From Dromiciops gliroides (lineage: Eukaryota; Chordata; Mammalia; Microbiotheria; Microbiotheriidae), in contig NC_057861.1 in the NCBI RefSeq assembly GCF_019393635.1, forward strand, positions 60,806,532-60,870,531: 64,000 nucleotides of DNA, written 5' to 3'. This document shows, one piece after another, positions 45,331-56,655 of this stretch. The notes under the pieces are model-generated. The model did no database searches and had not been told where the DNA came from. It was given only the letters and a program-made list of their open reading frames with translations. Each line of letters begins with the position of its first letter. Within the stretch, counting starts at the first letter, position 1. Both the position numbers and the translations under genes were made by a program.

Positions 45331-48326
45331 ACGCACAGTTTACGCCGCCCGCGGTGGGGGTGAGGGTGAGGGTGAGGGTGGGAGTGGGGAGAGGCAGAAC
45401 ACCTGGTGCCAGCTGGGCCTCTGCATCCGAGGCCTTGGCTCTCCCAATCTCGGGATGTTGTGTCTCACCACACTTGCTGCCCTTTGTTCCCCACCAGCTC
45501 CGTGGGGAGCTGTCAGTTCCCAAGCACTTCACGGAGCTCACTCTGTTCTCCTGACACTTGTAACAGGGAATGGTGGGAGTGAGAACAGAAGCCAAAGTCT
45601 GGCTGAACTGGGCACGGAAGACAGGAGTCTCCCTGAGCTGATGCCCACGGATTAAACTGGCTCTGCCTCAGGACTCTGAGGGAGTTGGGCAAGTTGTGAA
45701 ATGCTTCAGGGATTAGCCATGCAATGGGCAACAGTCCTCTGGGATGTGTAGGCCTTCTGGCTGAGCAGGGGTCCAGGACCTACCATAGCAATAGGTAGGG
45801 AAGGACAGGTTCCATGCTATGGAATCCTCTGCACTTCTCCTTTGGGAAGGCAGCCTAGGGGACAAGAACACACTCAGAGCCCTGACTTCTTTTACTCAGT
45901 TGTAAATGTATCCTTGTAAACCCAGGCTCTCCGTTGTTTCAAGGGAATGGGTACAGCCATCAAGCCAGGGTACTAGATGGATTGTTCCCACACTCTGCTG
46001 CCTGTCTCCCCTGCCCCACTTAGAGTCTTCCTGCTTCCTTACTTCTTACCTCTCATGTTCTAGGTCGACAAATCTAGTTCACGGCACGGTGGGGAGAGTG
46101 TGGCAGCAGTGCTGAGGGCCCATGGTGTGCGATTCATATTTACGTTGGTGGGTGGACACATTTCTCCACTGCTGGTGGCATCTGAGAAGCTGGGCATCCG
46201 GGTGGTAGATACACGGCAGGAGGCCACGGCAGTCTTTGCTGCTGATGCAGTGGCCCGGCTCTCAGGTAGGGCCTATGTTCCTTCCCTAAGGAGGGGAGGG
46301 GGAAGGAGGATGGGTATTACTGTGGTTTCTGAAGAGGGGTGGGTGTCCTTTCTAGGAGATCTCTATGATTGTGCCCATGGTGGGTATTGAAGGGGTGATT
46401 GGAGGTGGGCCTGTGCTGCTTATGCCCATCAGAGCCTCAGTGAATACTTGTTGAATGAGTGAATGAGTGAATGTTGACTTTGCTGACAAAGAGGACTTGT
46501 CTGTGGCAGGCACTGTGGGGGTTGCTGCGGTGACAGCCGGGCCTGGTCTTACCAATACGGTGACGGCTGTGAAGAATGCCCAGATGGCCCAGTCTCCTGT
46601 GCTGCTTTTGGGAGGGGCAGCCAGTACGTTGCTGCAGGTGAGGTGGAGGCTGGCTGTCAAGGGGGGCCGGTGTGATAGCCAAAGCCTAGTTCTTGCCCTA
46701 GGCTAGGTGTGGAGAGCTGGTGGTGGCAGGAGGGGAGGGTGTTCAGTGGGATCTATAGTGGCGATCTTTCCTTGTGTCAGGGCCGGGGGGCACTTCAGGG
46801 CATCGACCAGATGTCTCTATTCCGGCCGCTTTGCAAGTTCTGTGCCTCTGTGCGCCGAGTCCGTGACATCATCCCCACCCTTCGGGCTGCCCTTGCTGCT
46901 GCCCAGTCTGGCACCCCAGGTAGGCAGGGGATGGGGTTGGGGGGAGGGGAGACCAATGAAAGAGGGATTGTCCTGAGGGGTGGGGAGTGCCTGAGGGAGA
47001 GAGTGGGGTCTTGGGGAAGATGGAGCAGGTGAGGTAGCCTCCTGTGCCCCCATTCCCAGGCCCTGTATTTGTGGAGCTCCCCATCGATGTGCTCTACCCT
47101 TACTTCTTGGTGCAGAAGGAGGTGATGCCCTCCAAAGCCCCCAAGAGCCTCATGGGAAAGCTTGTCTCCTGGTGAGCAACTCCCCTGCTTCTCCCTCCTC
47201 CTCTTGCTTCCTCCTTCATCCACCTTATCCTTTCCCCCAGACCTTTCCATTCAGTACATCAGCAGGCATATTGAAGCCAGCTTTCCCTGGCCTATAGGAG
47301 AGTTAAAAGGAGGAGACATGGAGACTTGGTGCTTGTCTTCAGGGAGCTAGCTCATGGTTTCATTGGGGATCTAAGACTCACATTGATGATACAATCAGAG
47401 AGCTAAGTTATGTGTTTCAAGGGCATATTGTTGTAGGTGTTCAGAGACATCAAAATGGCCTGGAGCAGTTAGGAAAAGTTTGTCTAGGAGGTAGCATATA
47501 AGCTCAGGAAGTCAATTTAACAGATATTTATTAAGCATCTACCATGAGTAAGGTGATTGGGTCATGCAGAGATAAAGGCAGCCTCTTACTGAGTTGGCTG
47601 TGCTCTGTGGGTGGACTGGTGGAGATGGGGAGGGAAGGGCCACACAGATTGGGAGAACAGCATGTGCAAAGGACGGGTGCCCATCTTTTGTGGACAAGTG
47701 TAGAGAGGAGATAAGGTTAGAGCTTAAAAGTAGGACCAATTGATGAGACTTGGAAGCCAGAGCGGACAGTGGTTCAGTTGGATAAAGGAAGCAATGAGGA
47801 TCAATCGGAAGTTCTTGGGTCATGTACAGAGGGCATTGGAAAGGAAATTCTGAGACTGGGGTCCTTAACCTTTTTTCTTCTTTTAGAGACAGCTAGGTGG
47901 CACCATAGTACACAGACTAACTGGCAGGAGTCTGGAAGCCCTGACTTCAATTGTCCCCTCAGATACTTTCTAGATCTGTGAGCCTATGCAAGTCACTAAA
48001 CTGCTGTTTGACTCAGTTTCCTCATCTGTAAAATGGGGATAATAATAGCACCTACCTTCTAGGGGATTGTGAGGCTAGAATGAGACTTTTGTAAAGTGCT
48101 TTGAAAATCTTACAGAGATATATAAATCTTATTTATCCATTCATCCATTTATCCATTTAACTATTTACTTACTTGCTTATCTATTTACTTGTTTGTTTGT
48201 ATTATGGATCTCTTTGACATTCTGGTGAAGTCTGTGTACCCATCTTAGAATAATGCTTTTAAATGAATAAAATAAAGTACATAGAATTCCAAAGGAAGCT
48301 AATTATATTGGCATACAATTATAACA

Positions 48327-48358
<32 letters not shown>

Positions 48359-51300
48359 CTCAACAAACAAGTTCACAGACCCCAAGCTAAGAACCCATGG
48401 AGGGAAAGTAGGTAGGAGGCCCTTGCAATATTTCAGGCGTGAGGTAATGAGGATCAGGACTAGCGATCAGGAATAAAATAAGGCTCTGGACTTAGCATCA
48501 AAAAGGAGGAACATATGAGAGACAAGAAAGAAGGATTGCTATAACTTGGGGTTAGATTGGCCCCAAGAGACAGAAGGTGGAAGAGGAAGAAGATCCAAGG
48601 TGCCTCTTGAAATTCCTAGCTTGGGTGGTATGACTCAAAGGGGAAAAAGGATTTGGTTTGGGGCTGAAGAGGTTTGCTCTAGACATAATTGAGTTTAAGA
48701 TGATGTTTGGGTATCCACCTGGAGATGTTTTAGAAGTAATTAGGAATATAAGAGAATGCCTTGCAGTTAGGAAGTGCATAACACACGTTGGTTGAATTGT
48801 ATTGGTATACCAGGTAAGAAGCTGGGGCTGCTTGGAGACAGCAAGGCCATAGAATATTGGAGGCAGAAAGACTCGTAGGGAGGGAGCATCTCATCTAACA
48901 TCTTCATCAGTAGGGTGATGCTCAGTTTTTCTGAGAGGTTGTGACTTTCCAAAGATCACACTGAGTTAATGACAGAATCAGGACTAGCACCCAAGTTGCT
49001 TGCTTCCTAGTCTAGTAGGGAAGCTTGAAATTCTGTCAGCAAATGCTCTCTTTGAAGGAGTGAGGATAGAAAAGAAGGCACCAGAAAAGATGCGTGGTTA
49101 TTGTTGACTTTGGAGAAGAAATAGAACTATTGAAGGAGACAAGATTAAAGGGAAATAGAAGATCCATGAGTACCAGGTGAAGGTTGAGGGGGTTCAAATG
49201 ATGCCAAGAAGGCTGGAAAATGAATGTGAGAAAAGAACATGGGAGATGGGGAGAAGGGTAGCATGATGGGAAGAGGATGATCCTCATAGAGCTGGAAGGG
49301 ACCTGAGAAGCGACCTACTCTAACCCCTAATTTTATAATTGAAGATACTGAGGCCTGGGGAACTTGAAATGATTTGCCTCAGCTCACATATACTTGTATA
49401 TATCAGAGTGGCTATTTCAACCCAGCCCCAGAGTTACAGTTAAAAATCCTGGCTTCAAGACCCAGTTCTGATATTTACTAGCTTTGTGACCTTGGGTAAA
49501 TCATGTTATCCTGCTGTACCTCTGTTTACTCATCTGTAAAATGATGGAGTTGGCTAAATGGTCCCTAAAACCCCTTATAACTTCTCATATTTCATTCTGT
49601 AATAATTTGCTTTTTTCCTGTGGCTTTCTCCCTTTCCTATCCTGTGAGTTTCCCAATCCTCTGCCTTTCTCTTTTTTCCTCCTCAACTCCTGTTTCTCCA
49701 GTTTAATGTATTCGTATTTTTCCTGCCCTCTCCACCAGGTACCTGCAGAACCACTTGGCTAATCTGTTTGCAGGGGCCTGGGAGCCACAGCCCGAGGGCC
49801 CCCTGCCCCTGGACATTCCTCAGGCCTCTTCCCAGCAGGTGAGCCGACCATGCTTCCTTGGGCCTGGGTCAACCTCTCTGAGATTGCCTGGGCATTTGTG
49901 TGTTTGTGTGTTGTTAGATCTACAAGCAGAAGAACCTTCTCTTCACCCTGTCTTGACAGGTTCAGCGCTGTGTGGAACTTGTGAGTCGAGCCAAGAAGCC
50001 CCTCTTGTTGCTGGGAAGCCAAGCTATGCTACCCCCAACCCCAGCTGAGAGGCTCCGGTGAGGAGACTTTCCCTGTTCCTCCTGGCCAGAGCTTCTTCGG
50101 GAAAGATCTTCCTTCTCCTAACCACTGTCTGCCCCCTTCCCCTCTGCCCCAATCTGCCTGGCTTCTGGTGAGGAGATCTTGCTTCTGGGCCTTCTTTGAG
50201 GAATCAATCCCCTGCCTCTAATTCAGAGAAGCTCTGTGTGCCTTCTTCCTCTAGGCCCTTAGGGGAGAAGAATCTTCCCTCTCTGCCCCTGCATGGCTCC
50301 CTTCTCTTCAGCTGACCTAAGGCACACTTGGGCTCCCTCTGGCAGGGGTTGGGGTGAAGATGTGGAGGGGATGGAGGCTGGCAAGAGGAACTGACACTGA
50401 TGGAATTGGTGACCAGGAGGAGCTACTCTGGGCTCCTCTGATTTTTCTTTTCTCATTAGAGCTGCTGTGGAGTCTCTGGGTATTCCTTGCTTCCTGGGAG
50501 GGATGGCAAGGGGACTTTTGGGCCGAGACAGTCCCCTTCACATCAGGCAAAACCGCCGTGATGCACTGAAGGAGGCTGATGTTGTCATCTTAGCAGGTAT
50601 GTGAACTAATCTGTGGAGGCAAGAGTGGAGAGGGTGGTTGTCAGTGGTTCATTTTTGCAGGTATCCTTGGGTGTGTAGGACCTCATCACTTTTCCTGCTG
50701 GTTTCTTTTGCTCTTTGTAACCTCCTTCTCATACCTGCTGCCTTGAGAGAAATTTAGTCATGCCCCCATATTCCCATTCTTTTTTGTCAAATTCATCTTT
50801 AAAAGGTGAACACCTTTCCACAGAATTGAAAATGGAGTTTAGGTATGTGGTCACTAGGTGGCTGCCATATTGGAAGCCTGTTGTTGGTGGTATGTGTTTA
50901 GCTAAGATGAGATGGACATGCCTTCCTCATCCTCTTTGACTAGATAAAATCCGTGTTTGGATTGGATTGATTAAAACAGTTAAGTTTTGAAACAAGCATA
51001 ACCAGTTCAGCAGACAATTATTTTAGAGGTAGCTTCTTAAAGAACAAAAGGCCACCTATATATTAATAGCTCTCATTTATTTAGTCTTAAAATTTGCAAA
51101 ACACTGTATACTTTCTCATGTAATTCTTGGCATTACAGATGTTATTATCACCATTTTTCTTCCGTTGCATATGACTATAGTTTGCAGAATAGTTACTGAT
51201 CTGAATTAGTAACTAAGAAGCTCCCTACACTGATGAAATCATAGGTTTGGACCAAAATGAAAAATTATCCTCATTTTCCAGGTCGAGGAAATTGAGACTT

Positions 51301-54300
51301 AAAAAGGCCAATCAAGAATATGGTGTAGTAGAAAGAGTGTTAGATTTGGGTTCAAATTCTATCTCTGATACTTATTAACTCCATGACTATGGTCAAGCAA
51401 CTTAATATCTCTGCGTCTCAGTTTCTTTAGCTATAAAATAGGTTAATAATAACTGTAGACATTCTGCTTCCCAGGCCTTGGGTTTTGGAATCAATCATGG
51501 AGAATAAGCATAACAACTTATATTTCTATAGATAGATAGATCAGGCACTTACTGTGTGCCAGGAGATATAGATACAAGCAAAAAAAATGGTCACTGCCCT
51601 CAAAGAGCTTATGTTCTAGTAGGGTCTTTATCCTTCTATTCATTTTTTTCACCTGATAGATGTTTACTGTGGACTGTTACTTCAGCCATTGCTGACTGGC
51701 TGCCCTTTCTAGGGAAAAGGCAGCAATGCCCACAGCCTACCATAGGAACCCACTTTGGGTACTGCTGGTGGAGGAGGACCTGCCAGATGGTGGCACTGGG
51801 ATAGAGATGAGTAAGACAGATGGAGTTTGTAGTCCAGTTAGTTGTAAAGTACAGAACAGAATGCTTTTGAAACCAACTTGAACTGGGAATTAAATGAAGT
51901 TTCGCTGGTTTCATCGCCCTCCCGTGACCACTGACTACCCTTCACCCTTAAACACTCTGCTGTGTTTAAGTTGGTGATGCCCCTTCAAACCCCCAGGTGC
52001 TGTGTGTGACTTCCGTCTATCCTATGGACGTGTCTTAAGCCACAGCAGCAAAATTATTGCTGTCAATCGTGACCGAGAACAGTTGCTGCTCAACTCTGAC
52101 CTCTTCTGGAAACCTCAGGAAGCCGTGCAAGGTGGGCAGGGGAACACCTAGGAACTCACAGGATGCATTGATTTGGTTTTGGACCATCGAGTTCAGATCT
52201 GGGTGGGATCTTAGAGATGATTGAGTCCAATGCCCTCATTTTGCAGAGGAAGAAACTGAGAACCAGAGAGGAAAATTTCTTTCACAAGGTCACAAGATAG
52301 TAAACAGCAGAGCTGGGATTTGTATGTAAGTTCTGACTTTTTAAATTCCAGTGCTTTATACGCTGTACCACACTGGATCTCTAATAATCCTTTGACATGG
52401 ATAATGGAGGAGAGGCCATCTGGCAGATTGACTGTGGCGCTGGGCTTAGATCAGGAAGACCTGAGTTCAAATTTCATTTCTGACACTAGCTGCATGACCC
52501 CAAACAAGTCACTTAATCTCTAAGACTCAGGTCCCTCCTGAGGATCGAGCTACTAGGTCTTAGATGGATTGCTGCCTGCCTTCTCTGTGCTGTGCCTGTG
52601 CTGATGAGCAGTATTATTGGTAGGAAGTGACTTGTGTACACCTCCACAGTAATGGAGCACTTTATGTATATTACCCCATTTGATCCTGTCCACACCTCCA
52701 TGAAACAGGTGGGACGGGTCATCCTTGTTCTACAGATGAAGGAATGGAAACTCAGAGAGAGCAATAAGTAATAAGGGCAGAGTTGGGACTCAAACCGAGG
52801 TCTTGGAACCTTTCTTCTATGACATGGGCTCTACCCTCTTTATTCTAGCCTTGCCTGGTTACTCTGGGCTTTTTGTCCCATATCTGATCACTCCCCTATG
52901 GTGTTCCTTGTGTCTTTGTTCTCACCAGGGGATGATAGTAGGAAGGGGATAGAAAGGGGAAAGGGACTAAGCATTTATATGGTGTCTACTATGTGCCTGG
53001 CACTGTACTAAGTGCTTTACAAATATTATCTCATTTGATCCTCAGAACCATCCTGCAAGGTAGGTGCTATTATTATCTCCATTTTAAGTTGAGGAAACTG
53101 AGGCAGACAGAGGTTAAATGACTTGCTGAGGGAAACACAGATAATAGGTGTCCGAGGTCAGGTTTGAACTCGGGTCTTTCCTGACTCCTGATGAAAGAGC
53201 AGCTGGGTGGTGCAATAGATAGAGTGCTGGTCCTGGAGTCAGGAAGACTTACCTTGTTGAGTTCAAATCTGGCCTCAGACACTTTACTGTGTGACCCTGG
53301 ACAAGTCACTTTACCCATTTTGCCTCAGTTTCCTCATCTGTAAAATGAGCTGGAGAAAAAAAAAATGGCAAGCCATTCCAGTATTTTTGCCAAGAAAACT
53401 CCAAATGGGGTCATGAAGAGTAAGAGTCGGACACGACTGAAAACGACTAAACAGCTTCCTGACTCCAGGCCTAGCCTTCTGTCCACTGTGCCACATAACT
53501 GCCTCAACAGGCCTTCTCTGTCTGCTCTTCCTTTTGTGCCTTTTTCTTGCCCATTGGGGCGGAGAAGGCCATCGCAGCATGTAACCCCAACCCCACCAAT
53601 ATTTTCCTCCCAGGGGATGTAGGCTCCTTTCTGCTAAGGCTAGTGGAAGGGCTTCAGGGCCACACTTGGAACCAGGACTGGATCGAGCAACTTCAAGAGG
53701 CTGACCAGAAGAAGGAACAGGCCAATCGGTGGGTGTTGAAGAGGGTTTATCACTGGGCTCAGGAGCCTGTAGTAGTAAGGGGAATGGGCTAAAGTGTGTG
53801 TGGGGGAAGTGAATGGGCTGGGTTCTGCAAAGGCCGAGGAAGCTTCCTTTGATCCCTGAAAAGGAGTAGACTAGAGTGGTAGGAGAAGAGTTTCTTTCAG
53901 GGTGCTAACATCCTGCCTATTCTAGAGAAAAGGCATCAGTGCCCACAACCCACCACCTGAACCCACTTTGGGTGTTGGAGCTGGTGGAGAAGACCCTGCC
54001 AGATAACTCGGTGCTGGTGGCAGATGGTGGAGACTTTGTGGGCAGTGCTGCTTACCTGGTCCGGCCTCGAGGCCCTTTGTGCTGGCTTGATCCTGGTGAG
54101 TAGAGACTGGGAACAACTATGCCCTCTCTTTGCCTTTCTTTTTTGGGAGAGGGCCCTATATCTAGAGAATATTGTGAGGCCTTTTGTATTTGGACGTTAT
54201 CTTCTTATCTCTTTTTCCTCTGTCTGTTTTTTCATAGGAGCCTTTGGGACTCTGGGAGTAGGAGGAGGATTTGCACTTGGTGCCAAGCTGTGCCGGCCAG

Positions 54301-55156
54301 ATGCAGAAGTGAGTTATGGAATAAAGGTGAGGGGTACCAGCCCATGGGTTACTGCCTTCCTTCCTTCCTTGCTTACTTCCCTTTCCTTAGGTCTGGGTCC
54401 TCTTTGGAGATGGTGCCCTTGGCTACAGTATCATTGAGTTTGATACCTTTGTCAGACACAAGGTATGTGGGCACAATAGGGGTATTCTTGCTGTTCTCTG
54501 ATAGCAAATCTCTCTGTGAGAGAACTGCTTATCTATGGGGAGGGAGAAGTATTGAGATTTCTTTCTATCCCTTACCCAGTTGTGTTTCTCCCTTCTTCCT
54601 TGGGGGCCCCACCCCTTGCTTCTGTAGCTCCCATTTTCTTAGCTTGGGGCAAGAGGGTTAGGATTAGGGTTAGGATTCCTACCCTCATGTTTCCTTTCTT
54701 TCAGATTCCTGTTATTGCTGTGGTGGGGAATGATGCATGTTGGACCCAAATCTCTAGGGAGCAGGTGCCCATTCTTGGCAGTAATGTAGCCTGTGGTCTG
54801 GCTTACACTGGTGAGGAAAATTGAGGGGGAGGGTGGGTAGTCAGGTTTTTGCTTCCTCTTCCTCTACCTGCTACTTCTTTAAGTCCTAGAAGTAGATAAG
54901 CCACCTCCATATTTATTCCAAGATCTGGCTTTGTGCTAGAACTATACTCTGATTGTCTTCTTATGTTGTTCCTGCAGATTATCATGTGGTGGCAGAAGGG
55001 CTGGGATCTCAGGGCTTCCTGCTGTCAAGGGTGAACAAGGAGAAGGCAGCAGAGGTGCTGCATATTGCCCAGCAGCGGTGTCGTGAGGGCCAGCCTGTCC
55101 TTATTAACATTCTCATTGGAAAGTCGGACTTTCGGGATGGTTCCATCTCTGTGTAG
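44918..55156 (+). CDS. ILVBL: ILVBL / HACL2, 2-hydroxyacyl-CoA lyase-like thiamine-diphosphate enzyme (15 coding exons)
   Basis: Seen: exons at 44918-45034, 46064-46265, 46510-46637, 46781-46919, 47060-47171, 49739-49838, 49960-50057, 50460-50596, 51997-52131, 53614-53728, 53926-54095, 54238-54308, 54391-54462, 54705-54810 and 54978-55156. All have GT/AG borders and join in frame to 626 residues (human 632, six fewer at the N terminus). The ATG is in a good context (ggccATGg) and aligns with the human start. Residues about 8-33 form a hydrophobic membrane anchor. The TPP N-domain follows with the cofactor-activating glutamate (DTRQE, E92), then the central domain, then the TPP C-domain with GDG at 514-516 and GND at 540-542. 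Known: the family cleaves 2-hydroxyacyl-CoA at the ER in fatty-acid alpha-oxidation and phytosphingosine breakdown. Residue 544 is Cys where human has Gly. No frame break was found. It converges on SYDE1. Any 5' non-coding exon was not identified. Confidence 0.96.
47880..48130 (+). repeat. MIR/MON1-type SINE in ILVBL intron 5
   Basis: agacagctaggtggcacc head, ttcctcatctgtaaaatggg and gtaaagtgctttgaaaatc. Confidence 0.7.
48331..48357. repeat. (AC)n microsatellite
   Basis: About 13 AC units in ILVBL intron 5. Confidence 0.9.
49280..49560 (+). repeat. Ancient repeat followed by a MIR-type SINE (ILVBL intron 5)
   Basis: agagctggaagggacctgag at 49288, then ctagctttgtgaccttggg and ctcatctgtaaaatgatgg. 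Confidence 0.6.
51310..51625. repeat. MIR-type SINE and short antisense L2 tail (ILVBL intron 8)
   Basis: gggttcaaattctatctc ... tataaaataggttaataat, then gtgtgccaggagatatagat and ctgccctcaaagagctta. Confidence 0.55.
52185..52830. repeat. Ancient repeat and two MIR-type fragments (ILVBL intron 9)
   Basis: atcttagagatgattgagtcc at 52208, then agacctgagttcaaatttc at 52460, then a reverse MIR (accccatttgatcctgtcc) at 52640-52830. Confidence 0.55.
52955..53510 (-). repeat. MIR-type SINE split by a MAR1-type SINE (ILVBL intron 9)
   Basis: gtgctttacaaatattatct and tttgaactcgggtctttcc stop at about 53190 and resume at 53455 with cttcctgactccaggcc. Confidence 0.75.
53203..53458 (+). mobile_element. 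MAR1-type SINE inside MIR
   Basis: gagcagctgggtggtgcaat head, gagtcggacacgactgaaa end. ttcctgactcc recurs on both sides. Confidence 0.88.
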
Positions 55157-55412
55157 GGGGACCTATTAATGCATCATCTTGTGCCCTGACCTCCTTATGC
55201 CACCTGTTAGATGGAGGTGGGCCATCTTGCCCTTCCCACTTCTCAGAAGATACTGTTTCAGACAGTATTAAAAGTGGGAAGGGGAACAGGACAAGTGAGA
55301 ATGAGACCATTCTTGGAGGTTGTGCTCTGGATGGTGAGCTCAGCCTCTCACTAGGCTGGTTTGAAGCATCCCTGGATGTGATAATGCCCTCTTTCCCCAT
55401 GAACCTTGGTTC

Positions 55413-55418
55413 AATAAA
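55413..55418 (+). promoter_or_regulatory. ILVBL poly(A) signal
   Basis: AATAAA about 260 bases after the ILVBL stop codon, followed by a cleavage-type CA and a GT-rich stretch near 55430. It gives a short 3' UTR (about 55157-55435). Confidence 0.8.
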
Positions 55419-55476
55419 CATCACATCTAGGCCTTTGGTGGCCCAAGGACTCAGCCCTGGTACCTGTGCATAATGA

Positions 55477-55482
55477 TTTATT
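55477..55482 (-). promoter_or_regulatory. SYDE1 poly(A) signal
   Basis: The + strand reads tttatt, giving AATAAA on the SYDE1 strand. It implies a SYDE1 3' UTR of about 1.2 kb (about 55460-56655), ending some 25-60 bases from the ILVBL 3' end. Confidence 0.7.
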
Positions 55483-56217
55483 GTTCACACAGTGAGGATG
55501 GGGTTGAGGGAGGGTAGTTGGTGATGGTGGGAAGGACCCTAACTTTCCCACCAATGCATTGCTCCTCACAGATGAAAGGGATTGGGGTGGGGTTCCACAG
55601 TGGTGCCTACTGGTTGTGGCCTCAGAAAGTATATATCCACTGCTGATGACTCATCTCCATGTTTTTTCTGACCTGAAGCCCAGACATCTATATAAATGTA
55701 TTTCTACAACATTCTCTCTTATTCTCAACACACACTTATACACATACACACAAACACACACACTCTCACAGCTGGAGGCAATAAATAAGAGCCTGTTCGT
55801 ACCAAAGTATACCAGCCTGGCTCTTGAGGAGAGGGGGAGGGAAGAATGGGCAGAGTCATCCTTCAGAGAAGGGGGGGGAGTAAGTGCTTAGTTTGGTGGG
55901 CCTGAGGGTTAGGACCTATACTCTGCTACCCCTACTTGCTCTTCTGAGGCAGTGATTGACTTTCCCTGTCTCTCTCTTTGAGAGTAGGGGGTGAATACTC
56001 TTAGAGGTAGGGCGATACTGAATACTGGTTGCCCTACTTAGATAGCCCTTGGCCTGGGGCCAGCTTATGGACTCCCAAAATAACACTGCTGATTTCAGTG
56101 CTTAGGGGAGTAGGGGGTGGCAGAGTGCTGTGTCCAAAGCTAATACTGATTTGGCTGGCAGCAGCAAGGGAGGGTGCGTTGGTGTACCCCCCTCAGGGAG
56201 GTGGGTGATCACAGCAA

Positions 56218-56360
56218 GATAATAAATCATAAGATTTTAGAGCTGAAAAAGACCATAGAGATCATCTAGTCCTACCCTCCTCATTTTTACAAACGAGGAG
56301 ACTGAGGCCCAGGGAGATGAAGTGACCTGCTCCGGCTGACATGGGAGCAAAGAGCTGAGC
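56218..56360 (+). repeat. Ancient mammalian repeat in SYDE1 3' UTR
   Basis: gagatcatctagtcctaccc, aggagactgaggcccaggg. Confidence 0.55.
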
Positions 56361-56553
56361 AGATTTGAGTGCAGGTTTTTTCTGACTTGGATTCTCGGCT
56401 CTTTCCACTCCACTCTCTCACTTTTACCCGGAAAAGTGGCTGCAGTAGGTTGGCTCCCACAGGGGGCACCAACCTGGCCTCAAGAAAAGTGGTCCCTGGT
56501 TTCAGGGGAAAAGGTCCATGGCAAGAGGGCTATTTATCCCCGTTAAGAACGTC

Positions 56554-56641
56554 TCCTTAGTAACAAGGAGATGATCCTTGGCAACGGAAGGCTGGTCCCT
56601 AGCAACAAGGAAATAGATGGTCCCTAGCAATGGGAGGCAGG
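56554..56641 (+). repeat. Four-copy 21-25 bp minisatellite of X-box-like half sites, in SYDE1 3' UTR
   Basis: Four head-to-tail units at 56554-56574, 56575-56595, 56596-56620 and 56621-56641 share TCCYTRGYAAC followed by purines. CCTAGCAAC matches the half site bound by RFX proteins. Looser copies may continue upstream at about 56490-56530. The array begins 15 bases past the SYDE1 stop codon. Confidence 0.7.
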
Positions 56642-56655
56642 TTCCCTGCCAGGGC

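Larger units (their letters stand above)
47515..48830 (-). mobile_element. L2 LINE in ILVBL intron 5, split by a MIR/MON1 SINE
   Basis: Antisense L2 at 47515-47878 (gatatttattaagcatcta) and 48395-48830 (gaggcccttgcaatatttcagg, gacataattgagtttaag). A MIR-type SINE lies between. Confidence 0.7.
55460..56553 (-). other. SYDE1 3' UTR, main part
   Basis: Non-coding stretch between the SYDE1 poly(A) signal and the tandem array. It includes a CA-rich tract near 55730-55765 and an ancient mammalian repeat at about 56218-56360. No other gene is seen. Confidence 0.5.

Noticed and set aside
46440-46480. gaatgagtgaatgagtgaatg as a regulatory repeat in ILVBL intron 2
   Set aside because: This is the usual worn end of an L2/MIR tail, not a distinct element.
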